A stretch of DNA of 64,000 nt from Trichomonas vaginalis G3 (Eukaryota > Parabasalia > Trichomonadida > Trichomonadidae). Within the stretch, counting starts at the first letter, position 1, and every line of letters begins with the position of its first letter. The DNA lies in assembly GCF_026262505.1 (NCBI RefSeq), contig NC_067204.1, forward strand, positions 23,777,300 to 23,841,299. Direction: 5' to 3'. The position numbers and the translations under genes were made by a program. The notes beneath the pieces were generated by a model. It saw only the letters and a list, made by a program, of their open reading frames with translations. It made no database searches and had not been told where the DNA came from. Shown piece after piece: positions 7,826 to 16,528 of the stretch.

Positions 7826-8490
7826 AGTTCATTTCAGAAGCCATACATGGTTTCCCATTTACGGTCGCTTTTGAAGTTCGATACTATAACAAAGAAAAAC
7901 GTACGTATGAGAAATTTGAACAGGGAAAACTTTTACAAGTGAATTTGCTTGTAAACTTAGAAACAACTCTTCAAGCTTTTCAAGAAAAAATAAACGATAT
8001 CTATATCGAATATGCAAACCAGTTTAACATTGACGAAGGAGAGTACCATCTCGATATTTTATATGACAGGAAAAATGCAACTGTTAAAATCAATAGAATA
8101 GAAGACCTTGGAGAAAACGTTTATATTTCTACAAAATATAACAACTTGGCATGGTATAGATTTTTGAGGATGTTAAATCAGCCTGCAGCATATCCAGTAC
8201 ACCCGAACTTTTATGAAGTCGAAAACCCTAATGGAACATATGAAAATGTTTTCGACTCAGATGCTATTATTGTTCATGCTTCATTTTCTGGCGCCCAAAA
8301 CTCTTTCTTATGCTTGGCAAATGACTTTTACGAAAAACCTACAAAGTTATACGAACCACCGAGTGGAAGTATTTCAGACTTTCAAGTATGGTTTACTACA
8401 GATGGAAGAAAGAGAATAATTCCATTATACCACGCGTTTTACTTAGAACTTAGTTTCATATACAACTACTATCGAACGGTAAAAATATGA
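7822..8490 (+). CDS. Unknown structural-type protein, 222 aa, divergent from fibre
   Basis: The start is taken at 7822 (ATG AAG TTC) because it overlaps the upstream stop by ATGA. The protein has no recognised domain. It has a helix (LETTLQAFQEKINDIYIEYANQF), then alternating beta-type segments ending PLYHAFYLELSFIYNYY. It occupies the same slot as 48220-48666 in element B: next to the fibre and divergent from it. That protein also has a helix followed by beta strands, so the two may be equivalents, perhaps minor capsid or fibre-base proteins. This is inference; sequence identity is low. Confidence 0.6.
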   Translation: MKFISEAIHGFPFTVAFEVRYYNKEKRTYEKFEQGKLLQVNLLVNLETTLQAFQEKINDIYIEYANQFNIDEGEYHLDILYDRKNATVKINRIEDLGENVYISTKYNNLAWYRFLRMLNQPAAYPVHPNFYEVENPNGTYENVFDSDAIIVHASFSGAQNSFLCLANDFYEKPTKLYEPPSGSISDFQVWFTTDGRKRIIPLYHAFYLELSFIYNYYRTVKI

Positions 8491-8494
8491 TTTT

Positions 8495-8737
8495 TTAATA
8501 CGGTTGAGGTGTTGGATTTGGTTGCCAACTAGACTGTGGTGCAGGTTCAGGCTGTTGTATAACAGGAGCTTGTTCTTCTGGTTCAGGGTCTTTAGGTATA
8601 ATACCAACGAACTGACCTACTCTTTTACCAATATTTTTGACACCGTTCCAAATTCCTCTTCCGACAGATTTTATTCCATTCCATATACCTCTTCCAACAT
8701 TTCGAAAGAAGTTTCCTATTCTTCCAAAGAAACCCAT
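8495..8737 (-). CDS. Amphipathic minor-virion-type protein, 80 aa
   Basis: The N-terminal half is a repeated Gly/Trp/Lys amphipathic sequence (RNVGRGIWNGIKSVGRGIWN and GVKNIGKRVGQFVG), a pattern expected of membrane-disrupting peptides such as the adenovirus protein VI or poxvirus-like lytic segments. The C-terminal half is Pro/Gln-rich. The ATG at 8737 follows TTTTTACATATAGTAAA. It lies three bases beyond the convergent 222-aa gene's end. A role in membrane penetration is inferred only from composition. Confidence 0.65.
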   Translation of the reverse strand: MGFFGRIGNFFRNVGRGIWNGIKSVGRGIWNGVKNIGKRVGQFVGIIPKDPEPEEQAPVIQQPEPAPQSSWQPNPTPQPY

Positions 8738-8755
8738 TTTACTATATGTAAAAAT

Positions 8756-9117
8756 CTAATGTCCGCCTAGTCTCTTACGTTTCCTGTTGAGTTCCATAGC
8801 ATTCTTTAACTGGAGCTCATACATTCTGTTTCTCCTCTGGTAGAAAACATATTCTGGGTCAACTCCTGTGTTCGCGTCATCTGCATAAAGTTGTTTATAT
8901 CCACTTCAGGGTTTGTATAAAACTCTTTCCATCTCATATTTGCATACCATGGTGGCAAACCTAACGCAGCGTCATTTGACATGGCAGTTTGCATTTGTAC
9001 ATCTGTTGGCACTTGACCATAGTTTGCCATTGCAGTTTGTATTCTAACTTCATTTGGAATATTCTCTGGGTTTGGTTGTCCAGGTTGCTGTGCATTTGCT
9101 AAGTTCTGTGCGTCCAT
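8756..9117 (-). pseudogene. Gln/Asn-rich Polinton gene, broken (fossil)
   Basis: A fossil gene with about one break. The N-terminal part is Gln/Asn/Met-rich with a near repeat (EVRIQTAMANYGQVPTDVQM), and the C-terminal part ends in a basic NRKRKRLGGH tail. No family is recognised. The ATG at 9117 follows TTTTTATCTAATATTAAA. It sits between the small membrane protein and the amphipathic protein, reading the same way. Confidence 0.5.
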
Positions 9118-9141
9118 TTTAATATTAGATAAAAATATCTC

Positions 9142-9273
9142 TTACGAGTACATATGCTGAACATTTGCTGGTATTGGTTCATCTTCATATTCTCTGTACT
9201 TTTCTGCCACGTCAAATAAGTAAATGACACAATGGAAAAAACCTAAAACAAGTAGTCCTATTTCAAACCACAT
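9142..9273 (-). CDS. Tiny single-pass membrane protein, 43 aa
   Basis: Starts MWFEIGLLVLGFFHCVIYLF, one clear transmembrane helix, followed by a charged acidic tail ending NVQHMYS. It overlaps the 3' end of the methyltransferase gene by 16 bp. Element B also has a tiny single-pass protein directly beside its methyltransferase (57090-57260), which supports both as real genes. Function unknown. Confidence 0.55.
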   Translation of the reverse strand: MWFEIGLLVLGFFHCVIYLFDVAEKYREYEDEPIPANVQHMYS

Positions 9274-10076
9274 TTACTTACTAGTAAAATTTCTTTGTTA
9301 TGACACTTTTTCCGGTTTATAGGACCTCTCTCATATTCTATCTTATCGTATCTAAAATCATAGTCATGTATGTCCTCTAACCATCTCATAACGGTTTCCA
9401 AACCACTTTTATCGGATGTAAAGTAAAAGCATGGATGGTTATGTAAAACGTCTAAAGTTTCTAAAGAGTCTCTCAAAGTCCAGTCTACTTGGTATTGAAA
9501 ATCATATGTGTTATAGAACGGCGGGTCTACTATAAAGAAAACATTTTCCTTGTTTTTATATTTTTCATACAACTCTGTCCAATGACATCTCACAAACTCT
9601 ATACCCTCAATATATTTTTCTATGTTCTCTTTGAAAACATTTGTATAGTTAAGATATAAAACTTTTGACATAAGTGTTTCAATGTCATGAACTCTTATAG
9701 CACCACTATATAATAGTCTAGCAGATATACTATCCCAGTCAATATACTCTGCCTTTTTCAAAACCTCTCTGACAGTATTTTTCTTATCTAATGGTATACG
9801 TTCCATCTTACCTATAGGTATCTTTTCTTTTAACTCTTTCAATATTTTGTTTGTGTCTGGTATATGTTTGAGACGGTTCATATAGTTGTCGAAGTCATTG
9901 CATATAATCTTTGAGTCAGGAAATACAGTATGGCACAAATGGGATATATAGAAACTTCCACCGAACAAATCTACAAATGTTAGACCATTCGGTAGTTTCT
10001 TAAGTTCTCTCAATAGAATATCTTTACATCTACTCTTATTTCCAAAGAAGGGTAACGGTGGTTTTGTAAAATTCAT
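9258..10076 (-). CDS. Dam-like DNA adenine-N6 methyltransferase
   Basis: A 272-aa D12-class methyltransferase. The order of motifs is FFGNKS (residues 10-15), VDLFGGS (35-41, AdoMet-binding) and VDPPF (about 183-187, the catalytic DPP[YF] motif), the usual order for Dam-type enzymes, and the length is normal. It transfers a methyl group from AdoMet to adenine in DNA. Trichomonads are known to have 6mA and Maverick-borne enzymes of this class. The paralogue in element B is 56223-57065. The ATG follows ATTTTTATTATTATATATAA. It may protect or mark element DNA, or affect host chromatin; both are inferences. Confidence 0.9.
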   Translation of the reverse strand: MNFTKPPLPFFGNKSRCKDILLRELKKLPNGLTFVDLFGGSFYISHLCHTVFPDSKIICNDFDNYMNRLKHIPDTNKILKELKEKIPIGKMERIPLDKKNTVREVLKKAEYIDWDSISARLLYSGAIRVHDIETLMSKVLYLNYTNVFKENIEKYIEGIEFVRCHWTELYEKYKNKENVFFIVDPPFYNTYDFQYQVDWTLRDSLETLDVLHNHPCFYFTSDKSGLETVMRWLEDIHDYDFRYDKIEYERGPINRKKCHNKEILLVSKCGLK

Positions 10077-10119
10077 TTATATATAATAATAAAAATGTTT
10101 TTACCCGAAAAGTGACAGA

Positions 10120-10475
10120 TGTTTTATTGTGACTTCTTCGTAAAGACTTTATTGTGACTTCTTCGTAAAGACTTTGTTGAGATTTCTTCGTAAAGACTTT
10201 GTTGAGATTTCTTCGTAAATGACCCAAAAATATATTTTAGGTGAAGAGGTGAGATTTCACCTCTTTTTTCACCTCATTTCTCACCTCTTGAATTTTCATG
10301 AATTTCTTCGTAAAGACTTTGTTAAGACTTCTTCATCTAATTTCTCATGAACTTTCTTGTCTATGTTTTGTTGAGATTTCTTCGTAAAGACTTTGTTGAG
10401 ATTTCTTCGTAAAGACTTTGTCAAGATTTCATCGTAAAGACTTTGTTGAGATTTCTTCGTAAATGACCCTAGTAG
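10120..10475. repeat. 25-bp tandem repeat array, orientation 1
   Basis: Units of the form TTCTTCGTAAAGACTTTGTTGAGAT repeat at 25-bp steps at about 10120-10215 and 10290-10475, interrupted by one GAGGTGA hairpin repeat at 10225-10285. The array is the reverse complement of the 10845-11275 array. Open frames through it (FTKKSQQSL repeats) come from the repeats and are not called genes. Confidence 0.85.
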
Positions 10476-10835
10476 TATATTTTTGGTGTAAATTTCATGA
10501 AAATTCAAGAGGGTGAAAAATTAGGTGAAAAAACAGGTGAAATCTCACCTCTTCACCTAAACATTATTTTTGGTGTAAATTTCATGAAAATTCAACGGGT
10601 GAAAAAAGAGGTGAAAAAACAGGTGAAATCTCACCTCTTCACCTAAACATTATTTTTGGTGTAAATTTCATGAAAATTCAAGAGGTGAGAAAAGAGGTGA
10701 AAAAACAGGTGAAATCTCACCTCTTCACCTAAACATTATTTTTGGTGTAAAATTCATGAAAATTCACGAGGTGAAAAAAGAGGTGAAAAAACAGGTGAAA
10801 TCTCACCTCTTCACCTAAACATTATTTTTGGTTCA
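10475..10835. repeat. About 86-bp tandem array of the hairpin repeat
   Basis: Four near-identical copies with a period of about 86 bp, each TTTTTGGTGTAAATTTCATG, then GGTGAAAAAA steps, then CAGGTGAAATCTCACCTC and TTCACCTAAACATTA. A further copy lies at about 10988-11060 inside the next array. The copies are very similar, so they expanded recently. Confidence 0.9.
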
Positions 10836-10844
10836 TTTACACTC

Positions 10845-11275
10845 GTTACGAAGAAGTCTTGACAAAACATTTACGAAGAAGTCTTGACAAAGTCTTTACG
10901 ATGAAGTCTTGACAAAGTCTTTACGATGAAGTCTTGACAAAGTCTTTACGATGAAGTCTTGACAAAGTCTTTACGATGAAATCATGACAAATTCACGAGG
11001 TGAAAAAAGAGGTGAAAAAACAGGTGAAATCTCACCTCTTCACCTAAACATTATTTTTGGTTCATTTACACTCGTTACGAAGAAGTCTTGACAAAACATT
11101 TACGAAGAAGTCTTGACAAAACATTTACGAAGAAGTCTTGACAAAACATTTACGAAGAAGTCTTGACAAAACATTTACGAAGAAGTCTTGACAAAACATT
11201 TACGAAGAAGTCTTGACAAAACATTTACGAAGAAGAAGTCTTGACAAAACATTTACGATGAAATCATGACAAAAC
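10845..11275. repeat. 25-bp tandem repeat array, orientation 2
   Basis: At least twelve units of AAGTCTTGACAAAACATTTACGAAG or the AAAGTCTTTACGATG variant, at exact 25-bp steps (for example TCTTGAC at 11111, 11136 and 11161). One hairpin-repeat copy lies within. The array is the inverted counterpart of 10120-10475, so the whole 10.1-11.3 kb block is roughly symmetrical. Confidence 0.9.
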
Positions 11276-11279
11276 ATGA

Positions 11280-11447
11280 AAACATATATATTTTGTGAAA
11301 AGCTCCTGGAAGACCCGTATATAAAAACTTCATTTATGTGGGCTAGAAGGGGCGCAGCCCCTGGAAGCCCACCCCAAGAAAAAAAAAACTTCATTATACT
11401 CATTCATCCTCAGGGTTAGAAGGCACGAAGTGCCTGGAAGCCCCACT

Positions 11448-11491
<44 letters not shown>

Positions 11492-11745
11492 CAATATGAA
11501 GAGCAATTCTCCAAAAATCATCTTTTTCATTGATATTTGTACCATATGAATTTTTAGAAAGTTTTTAAAATTTATCCAAGATTATATTGGATCACGATTC
11601 AGACCCTCACCCCCACCCCTAACTCAATTAATCATTTCAGAAATATTCATTTTAACTTTAATAATTATTACGTGTAAATTCAACAAATATTCACAATTTT
11701 TGTGGTAATACGGAATAAATATTAAATTTTTAAAATAAATTCAAT
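11280..11745. other. Element A / host junction, low-complexity DNA
   Basis: Holds two related GC-rich mini-hairpins (GGCTAGAAGGGGCGCAGCCC near 11340 and GGTTAGAAGGCACGAAGTGC near 11414), each followed by a CTGGAAGCC-type box. A homopolymer T run of about 40 bp follows at 11452-11491, then AT-rich DNA. The last 100 bp should hold the promoter of the gene at 11746: ATTCAATATG gives an initiator-like TCA right at the start codon. No terminal repeat of the Polinton was found. Confidence 0.6.
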
Positions 11746-13164
11746 ATGCAAAACGAAAAATCTTTTCAAGCTAGTATTGTAGGTACAATCATATTTTCAT
11801 GTATTGTAGCCTTCTTTGCAATGCTTATATCACTTTCTTATCAAAGGCCAGCTGAAGATGTTGACCCTCAGAGCGTATTTTATCCGAAACGCTTTATAAT
11901 TGATCAAAGCTTCGATGTGCCATCAAAGAAGATGTCGGAGTATCCTAATTACATATATTCATTAACTTCATTTTTCGAATCTTATTTCCGCAAAATGGGA
12001 ATTTCTTACAATAAACTAACAAACGATGATTATGTGTCTTTCGAAGAATATAGGATAATCGAAGCTATTATATTACTTTGTTTAAACACCTCCGCTGATT
12101 ATTCAGAATTATGTGAAGATTTCAGTGCCGGACGTAGCTTGTCTGCAACAAGAATTATCAATATGCTTTATAACGAGCAATCACAATTAAGGAAATTCTT
12201 AAAACAGCAAAACTCAACAAAAACCTTTTTAGTAGAATTTAAAAAACCTACAATTGGATCTAGTGTACAGCAAATCAAAGATATGCTTGTATCATCAAAA
12301 AATCCACTCATTTTATCGTTACCAATTATCGAAGCGAAGTATTTTTTACCATGTTCAATTTCTGATGCTCAAAATACATTAGAATGCAATAAAAGTTTAA
12401 CTACATGTCCACCATTTTACAGTGAAACATTTTGCGCCTCAAAATCAGCATCAACTTTCCTTAGTAATGGAGATTTCTTTATTCCGAAAAAACCAGCAGT
12501 ACCAGTTGTAAGCAAAAAATATATGAATTTCGTTGTTGAAGGCTTTAATGACGATGATACATGCCGTCGTAGTATTGTTGAATTTAATTCACAATACTTT
12601 CCAAATGGAGGCATAACTGTTAGAGGACTTCAATCAGGATACATTGGAAGAACAATTAGCGATGGACAAGGAATTTCTAGCGAGTTTACAGATTCAAAAT
12701 GTCAAAATTTGTTCTCTCCCTACAGTTGGTTGCCATTAAATATATCTTCAACATCTATTAATACATATACACCACTTAAATGTCTTCAAGGAAGTGTAAT
12801 TTGTAACTCATCTCATACATATGCGCTTACTATGCTTGGATCTTCATTATTACGCGATCCTTCTGTTAGCGAAGACAATTATGGATTTACCTATACCTAT
12901 TTTATTGACCTAACAACAGGGGAAAGAATAATGATTAACAGTGTCCAGTTTTGGGAACTAAATAAATACTTTGAACCATTATATAGCAACGTAAGGGATG
13001 AATTGTCATGTGGTCATTACATGATCCCTTATGAATACATTGATTTGGCGAATTCTCTTAGTCCTGGTTCAGTTTTGGCTGGAGATTTCCCATTAAAGTT
13101 TTCGAAAGATAGTTATGACTCACTGACAACAACAAAAGTCAACCTTTCTGCTTCAAGAACTTAA
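11746..13164 (+). CDS. Unknown type II membrane protein, 472 aa
   Basis: I do not recognise the family. There is one transmembrane segment at residues 9-31 (SIVGTIIFSCIVAFFAMLIS) that would act as a signal anchor, leaving about 440 residues outside or in the Golgi/ER lumen. That part has about a dozen cysteines and several N-glycosylation sequons (NTS, NKS, NIS, NSS, NLS). It could be a surface or secretory-pathway protein. The initiator-like TCA sits immediately before the ATG, as in trichomonad host genes. First host gene right of element A. Confidence 0.8.
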   Translation: MQNEKSFQASIVGTIIFSCIVAFFAMLISLSYQRPAEDVDPQSVFYPKRFIIDQSFDVPSKKMSEYPNYIYSLTSFFESYFRKMGISYNKLTNDDYVSFEEYRIIEAIILLCLNTSADYSELCEDFSAGRSLSATRIINMLYNEQSQLRKFLKQQNSTKTFLVEFKKPTIGSSVQQIKDMLVSSKNPLILSLPIIEAKYFLPCSISDAQNTLECNKSLTTCPPFYSETFCASKSASTFLSNGDFFIPKKPAVPVVSKKYMNFVVEGFNDDDTCRRSIVEFNSQYFPNGGITVRGLQSGYIGRTISDGQGISSEFTDSKCQNLFSPYSWLPLNISSTSINTYTPLKCLQGSVICNSSHTYALTMLGSSLLRDPSVSEDNYGFTYTYFIDLTTGERIMINSVQFWELNKYFEPLYSNVRDELSCGHYMIPYEYIDLANSLSPGSVLAGDFPLKFSKDSYDSLTTTKVNLSASRT

Positions 13165-13578
13165 TTTGAAATTTTTTATATTATTTATTTTGTTAAATAA
13201 AGCTTGTTTTGTATTTATATTCTGTCATCATATAATAGTTTGTTAACTTTATATTGCCGAAAGATATTATAGCTAAAAATTATGTCCGAAAATAGAAAAG
13301 CAATATCATTCATAGTTAGAAGTCCACCTTATTTAATATATTTTCAGGGTTTATTAATTCAATTCATTGAAGAGGAGTAAAGCCTAAGAAAATTGCATGA
13401 CAATTCCTCAACAAATGTAAGAGCAACATCAAGTGGTGTTGCCTTGTCAATATAAGAAGCTAAATGGGAAAATATAATATAAAGAATTACTCTATTAAAA
13501 GATAGATTTACTCTAACTATTTAAAAAAAAATCAAATATCTATAGAAATTTTGACTTAATAGTCAATATAATATATGA
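13165..13578. other. Intergenic, possible ankyrin relic
   Basis: AT-rich 414-bp gap between convergent genes. The minus strand at about 13370-13510 can be read as HLASYIDKATPLDVALTFVE, reminiscent of an ankyrin repeat, but too short to call. Otherwise nothing is seen. Confidence 0.3.
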
Positions 13579-14379
13579 TTATTGAGGAGAATATCCGTCA
13601 ATATATAATTCTTTTTGGGCTGGAGCAGGTGGATGCCTTCCAAAAATGCAAATTTGGATCAAAGTTGTCAAATCAAACATCATTGGTGTAAGAGAACCAA
13701 CAATCCATGGAGTTTGTGCCCAAAGATATTCAGGATCTAAACTATAGAGGAAAACGGAAAAAGAATAAGTTGCATTTGCTGTTACAATAAGTAAGATATA
13801 AAAAGGACTGAAATCAGTGATGTATTTCCTCTCAATATTCTTAATAAGCTGGGGAATCCTAGATGAAATGTATAATCCCGAACCTATCCATCCTGAAACT
13901 GAGCCGAAGAGTTTTGATCCGCGGTATGGTGCTGAGTAATCGATTGCAACAACTGCTGCTGTTGCAACTGAAGCTGTAAGTAATGAAACTTGAGATATAT
14001 CACTTGAATATCCAAGTGTATCGTGAGTTTTCTTTCTTTGGCATGGCCAGCCTTTATATAATGTAAATTGAGTAAGTAAAATGAAATCAACTGTTACATA
14101 TATAAAACCTGTGACGATTTGAGTTGCCAAAGCATGAACAATGAGAGCTCCAATTAAATTTAAAGAATCTGCTACAACCATTAAGCTAAAATAGAATGGA
14201 CTCTGTCCTTCGACGTGCTTTGTTTTAAAATTATGATAAATTTGAGGAATTGAACAGATAAGCCAGATGCAATTTGATACCATTCCAATGCCAAAGCTTG
14301 CTTGCTCTTTGGGAGTTGCGACACAATTACCAAAAAGCTTGTATATCCAATGGATATAACCTTCATGGCATTCACTCAT
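13579..14379 (-). CDS. PQ-loop membrane transporter (SLC66/Ypq type)
   Basis: A seven-helix PQ-loop protein of about 266 aa. The two signature loops are SIPQIYHNFKTK and RIPQLIKNIERK, one per repeat, each with the Pro-Gln pair at the end of a helix. The family includes lysosomal or vacuolar cationic amino-acid exporters (PQLC2/Ypq1) and cystinosin; the best guess is export of basic amino acids from a lysosome-like organelle. The start is put at 14379 (MSECHEG) rather than 14412 because an initiator-like TCATTTTT lies about 10 bases before that ATG, which would leave the upstream ATG outside the mRNA. Confidence 0.85.
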   Translation of the reverse strand: MSECHEGYIHWIYKLFGNCVATPKEQASFGIGMVSNCIWLICSIPQIYHNFKTKHVEGQSPFYFSLMVVADSLNLIGALIVHALATQIVTGFIYVTVDFILLTQFTLYKGWPCQRKKTHDTLGYSSDISQVSLLTASVATAAVVAIDYSAPYRGSKLFGSVSGWIGSGLYISSRIPQLIKNIERKYITDFSPFYILLIVTANATYSFSVFLYSLDPEYLWAQTPWIVGSLTPMMFDLTTLIQICIFGRHPPAPAQKELYIDGYSPQ

Positions 14380-14752
14380 TGTTAAAAATGATATTTTTCC
14401 TTGAAAATACATATCCTTACATGTGATTTTTCTAATATCACTGATCCATTAGTTGGATTAAGTTATTTTATTTAATCTCGATATTTAAAATTGAAATTAA
14501 GTCCGAAATTCATTATGAAAAAATCTAAGTAGGTTTAATAGATCTTATTTTCATAATTGATATACTTGAGCGATTTTATCTATTTAATTTGCCGCAAAAG
14601 ATTCAAAAATTCAATTGATTTAAATAATTTACACGTCAATAATATTTAAAATAATTAATTTGATCAATTGTATTATAAAAAGGCTTCATATCAATTAGAG
14701 TATCTATATATTTATTACTACATACAAAACAAATATAAATAAGATGAATATT
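14380..14752. other. Intergenic spacer
   Basis: AT-rich DNA between the PQ-loop gene start and the 3' end of the GT61 gene, both on the minus strand. It should contain the PQ-loop promoter (initiator-like TCATTTTT near 14391). Nothing else is seen. Confidence 0.5.
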
Positions 14753-16357
14753 TCAAGGAACAAGAATTGTTTTCTTCAATTTTTCAACGATTGGTAGCCA
14801 TACTTTATCAAAATCTTTTGGACTCAATGTCATTGTCTGATCTCTTAAGAAATCATGGCATTGTGCTGTAGGACAGAAATATAATCTTTCCAAGCACCAA
14901 TCAAGCTTTACATTGTCTTTGTGGTATCCTTTATCGACAGCCATTGCTTCATGGTACTCAACTCTTGCTACTTCTGTTGCTGTCTTATACCAATCTCGAC
15001 AATTATATCCTTTTGGAAGAAATTCAATCAAATGGGTCGTGTGATTCTCCCTACTTGGTGCCATCCACATAACATTCGTCAAACCTGATCCATGGAGTCC
15101 GGCAAGGACAGATGCTCGAGAAACTAATTCAATCTGTTTAATAAAAGGAATTGTCTGCATTTTAATGAGGTCTACCTTGCAGAAATCACATGTTTTCTTC
15201 ATGTGTTCGTATAATTCATAAGTATTCGTTAATGAACGCCCTGCATCTCTTCTATCAATGAATAGAACGTAAACTTTACCATCAACGCCAACAGCACTTG
15301 TTGATAAGTTATTTGTGCGTAAAACATCATCTCTAAATGTTGGTGCTGATGAAGAATTGAAATTATATTTAAATCCAACGCCGTCATCAACAGTTCTGTT
15401 CATGAAAGGATATTTTTCATTACGTTCTATGCCTATTGTAATGTTTTTAAATAGAGTTGGAGCAATTCTGTCCTTATCAAGGTTGATAAAATGTCGATCT
15501 GAGATAACTTTCCATAGTTCCATAAATCCCCATATCGGTTGTGATCTTGTATACACAATCCTATTGGATACATTATCAGGAACTTTATATTGCCGTGCAA
15601 ATTTGTAAAATGGAATAATAAAATCAAAAGTTGCATGCCAAAGTTGCTGATAATTGTAAAATCCGCCGTATAAATAGTTCGGTTTTGTATCAACAATCAA
15701 TTTTTCTGGATAATTCTGCGCTGTATACAATAATGTGACTGGTTCTGTTTCTAATCGGTCTGTTTCTACATCAAATGGGCCAGCTCGAGCTCCTGGAATT
15801 AGGAAAGGTGAAGGGAATGTAAATTTGGCCGGAGATAAGAATCGAAATTGGGATTTATCGTAAACAATGTTGTGGGCATGACACCATCGCATAGGATAGT
15901 CATCTTCATGATGGCAGCTGAGGCGACTGTACTCATCGTCTATTGTAAAATTGTGAATTTCGGTTCTAAATTTTTGCTGATTTGCAAAATTTTTGCCACA
16001 TTTAAGAATACCACTATATTTCGATGTAGTTGGCATGTAATACTGTATCGTAACAGAGTTTTGCGTTGAATTTATTATTCTTCCCGATGGTCCATCAAAG
16101 CGAACTTTTTCATCGAGATAATGTGTTTCTAATCTAATATACTGTAATATTTTGGATGTATTGATGAATGGAATATTCCTTTTGTACTTAAGCGTGAAAA
16201 AATCTTCTGATACAGAAAGATCAAAAGAACAAACTTTTTCGTCGTCAATTTCAGTAGGAACACCATATGTACTCATATAAAAGAAAAGACTGAAGAGTAA
16301 AAACGAAGGGATTGTATAGATAATAAAAAGCCTGAGATCTTTTTTATGGATTTTCAT
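14753..16357 (-). CDS. GT61-family glycosyltransferase, type II membrane
   Basis: A 534-aa protein with a short basic N-terminus and a signal anchor at residues 9-29 (FIIYTIPSFLLFSLFFYM), typical for Golgi enzymes. The lumenal part is a GT61 (DUF563) domain: YGGFYNYQQLWHATFDFI, then IDRRDAGRSLTN, then the signature GLHGSGLTNVMWM followed by LIEFLPKGYNCRDWY. GT61 members add xylose, GlcNAc or other sugars to N- or O-glycans. Sequons are present. It probably builds surface glycoconjugates; the donor sugar cannot be told from sequence. No breaks are seen. Confidence 0.85.
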   Translation of the reverse strand: MKIHKKDLRLFIIYTIPSFLLFSLFFYMSTYGVPTEIDDEKVCSFDLSVSEDFFTLKYKRNIPFINTSKILQYIRLETHYLDEKVRFDGPSGRIINSTQNSVTIQYYMPTTSKYSGILKCGKNFANQQKFRTEIHNFTIDDEYSRLSCHHEDDYPMRWCHAHNIVYDKSQFRFLSPAKFTFPSPFLIPGARAGPFDVETDRLETEPVTLLYTAQNYPEKLIVDTKPNYLYGGFYNYQQLWHATFDFIIPFYKFARQYKVPDNVSNRIVYTRSQPIWGFMELWKVISDRHFINLDKDRIAPTLFKNITIGIERNEKYPFMNRTVDDGVGFKYNFNSSSAPTFRDDVLRTNNLSTSAVGVDGKVYVLFIDRRDAGRSLTNTYELYEHMKKTCDFCKVDLIKMQTIPFIKQIELVSRASVLAGLHGSGLTNVMWMAPSRENHTTHLIEFLPKGYNCRDWYKTATEVARVEYHEAMAVDKGYHKDNVKLDWCLERLYFCPTAQCHDFLRDQTMTLSPKDFDKVWLPIVEKLKKTILVP

Positions 16358-16528
16358 TATGTTTCTCCCTAAATATTTGATTTTAGGTCCCTAGAATATT
16401 TAGAATTTCATTTTTCTCGAAATAAATAGTATTGTTTTTAACCTTGCTACCACAAAACATCTACAAACATGTCTATAAAAAAATGATTAAGTAGTTATAG
16501 TAAATTAAAAAACAATTTATTAATAATA

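Larger units (their letters stand above)
1..11280. mobile_element. Polinton/Maverick element A, partial and decayed
   Basis: Fossil element of the Polinton (Maverick) family. Recognisable parts are a KilA-N gene, an HNH nuclease, an integrase, a phage-tail-like fibre, an amphipathic minor-virion-type protein and a Dam-like methyltransferase. No DNA polymerase B or major capsid gene is visible, so the element is truncated, rearranged, or continues left of the window. Some genes have open frames and others are broken; I count roughly six to eight breaks. The right limit is placed where the tandem repeats give way to low-complexity DNA near 11.3 kb; terminal repeats were not identified. The mix of whole and broken genes suggests a fairly recent but dying copy. 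Confidence 0.8.

Noticed and set aside
10036-10508. Open frames encoding FTKKSQQSL-type repeats
   Set aside because: They are produced by 25-bp tandem DNA repeats, have no start context and no homologue-like features.
10845-11275. Possible CRISPR array
   Set aside because: Units are contiguous at 25-bp steps with no unique spacers, and the setting is a eukaryotic Polinton.
11330-11545. Minus-strand open frame with a polylysine run
   Set aside because: It is the translation of the poly-T tract and two mini-hairpins, not a gene.
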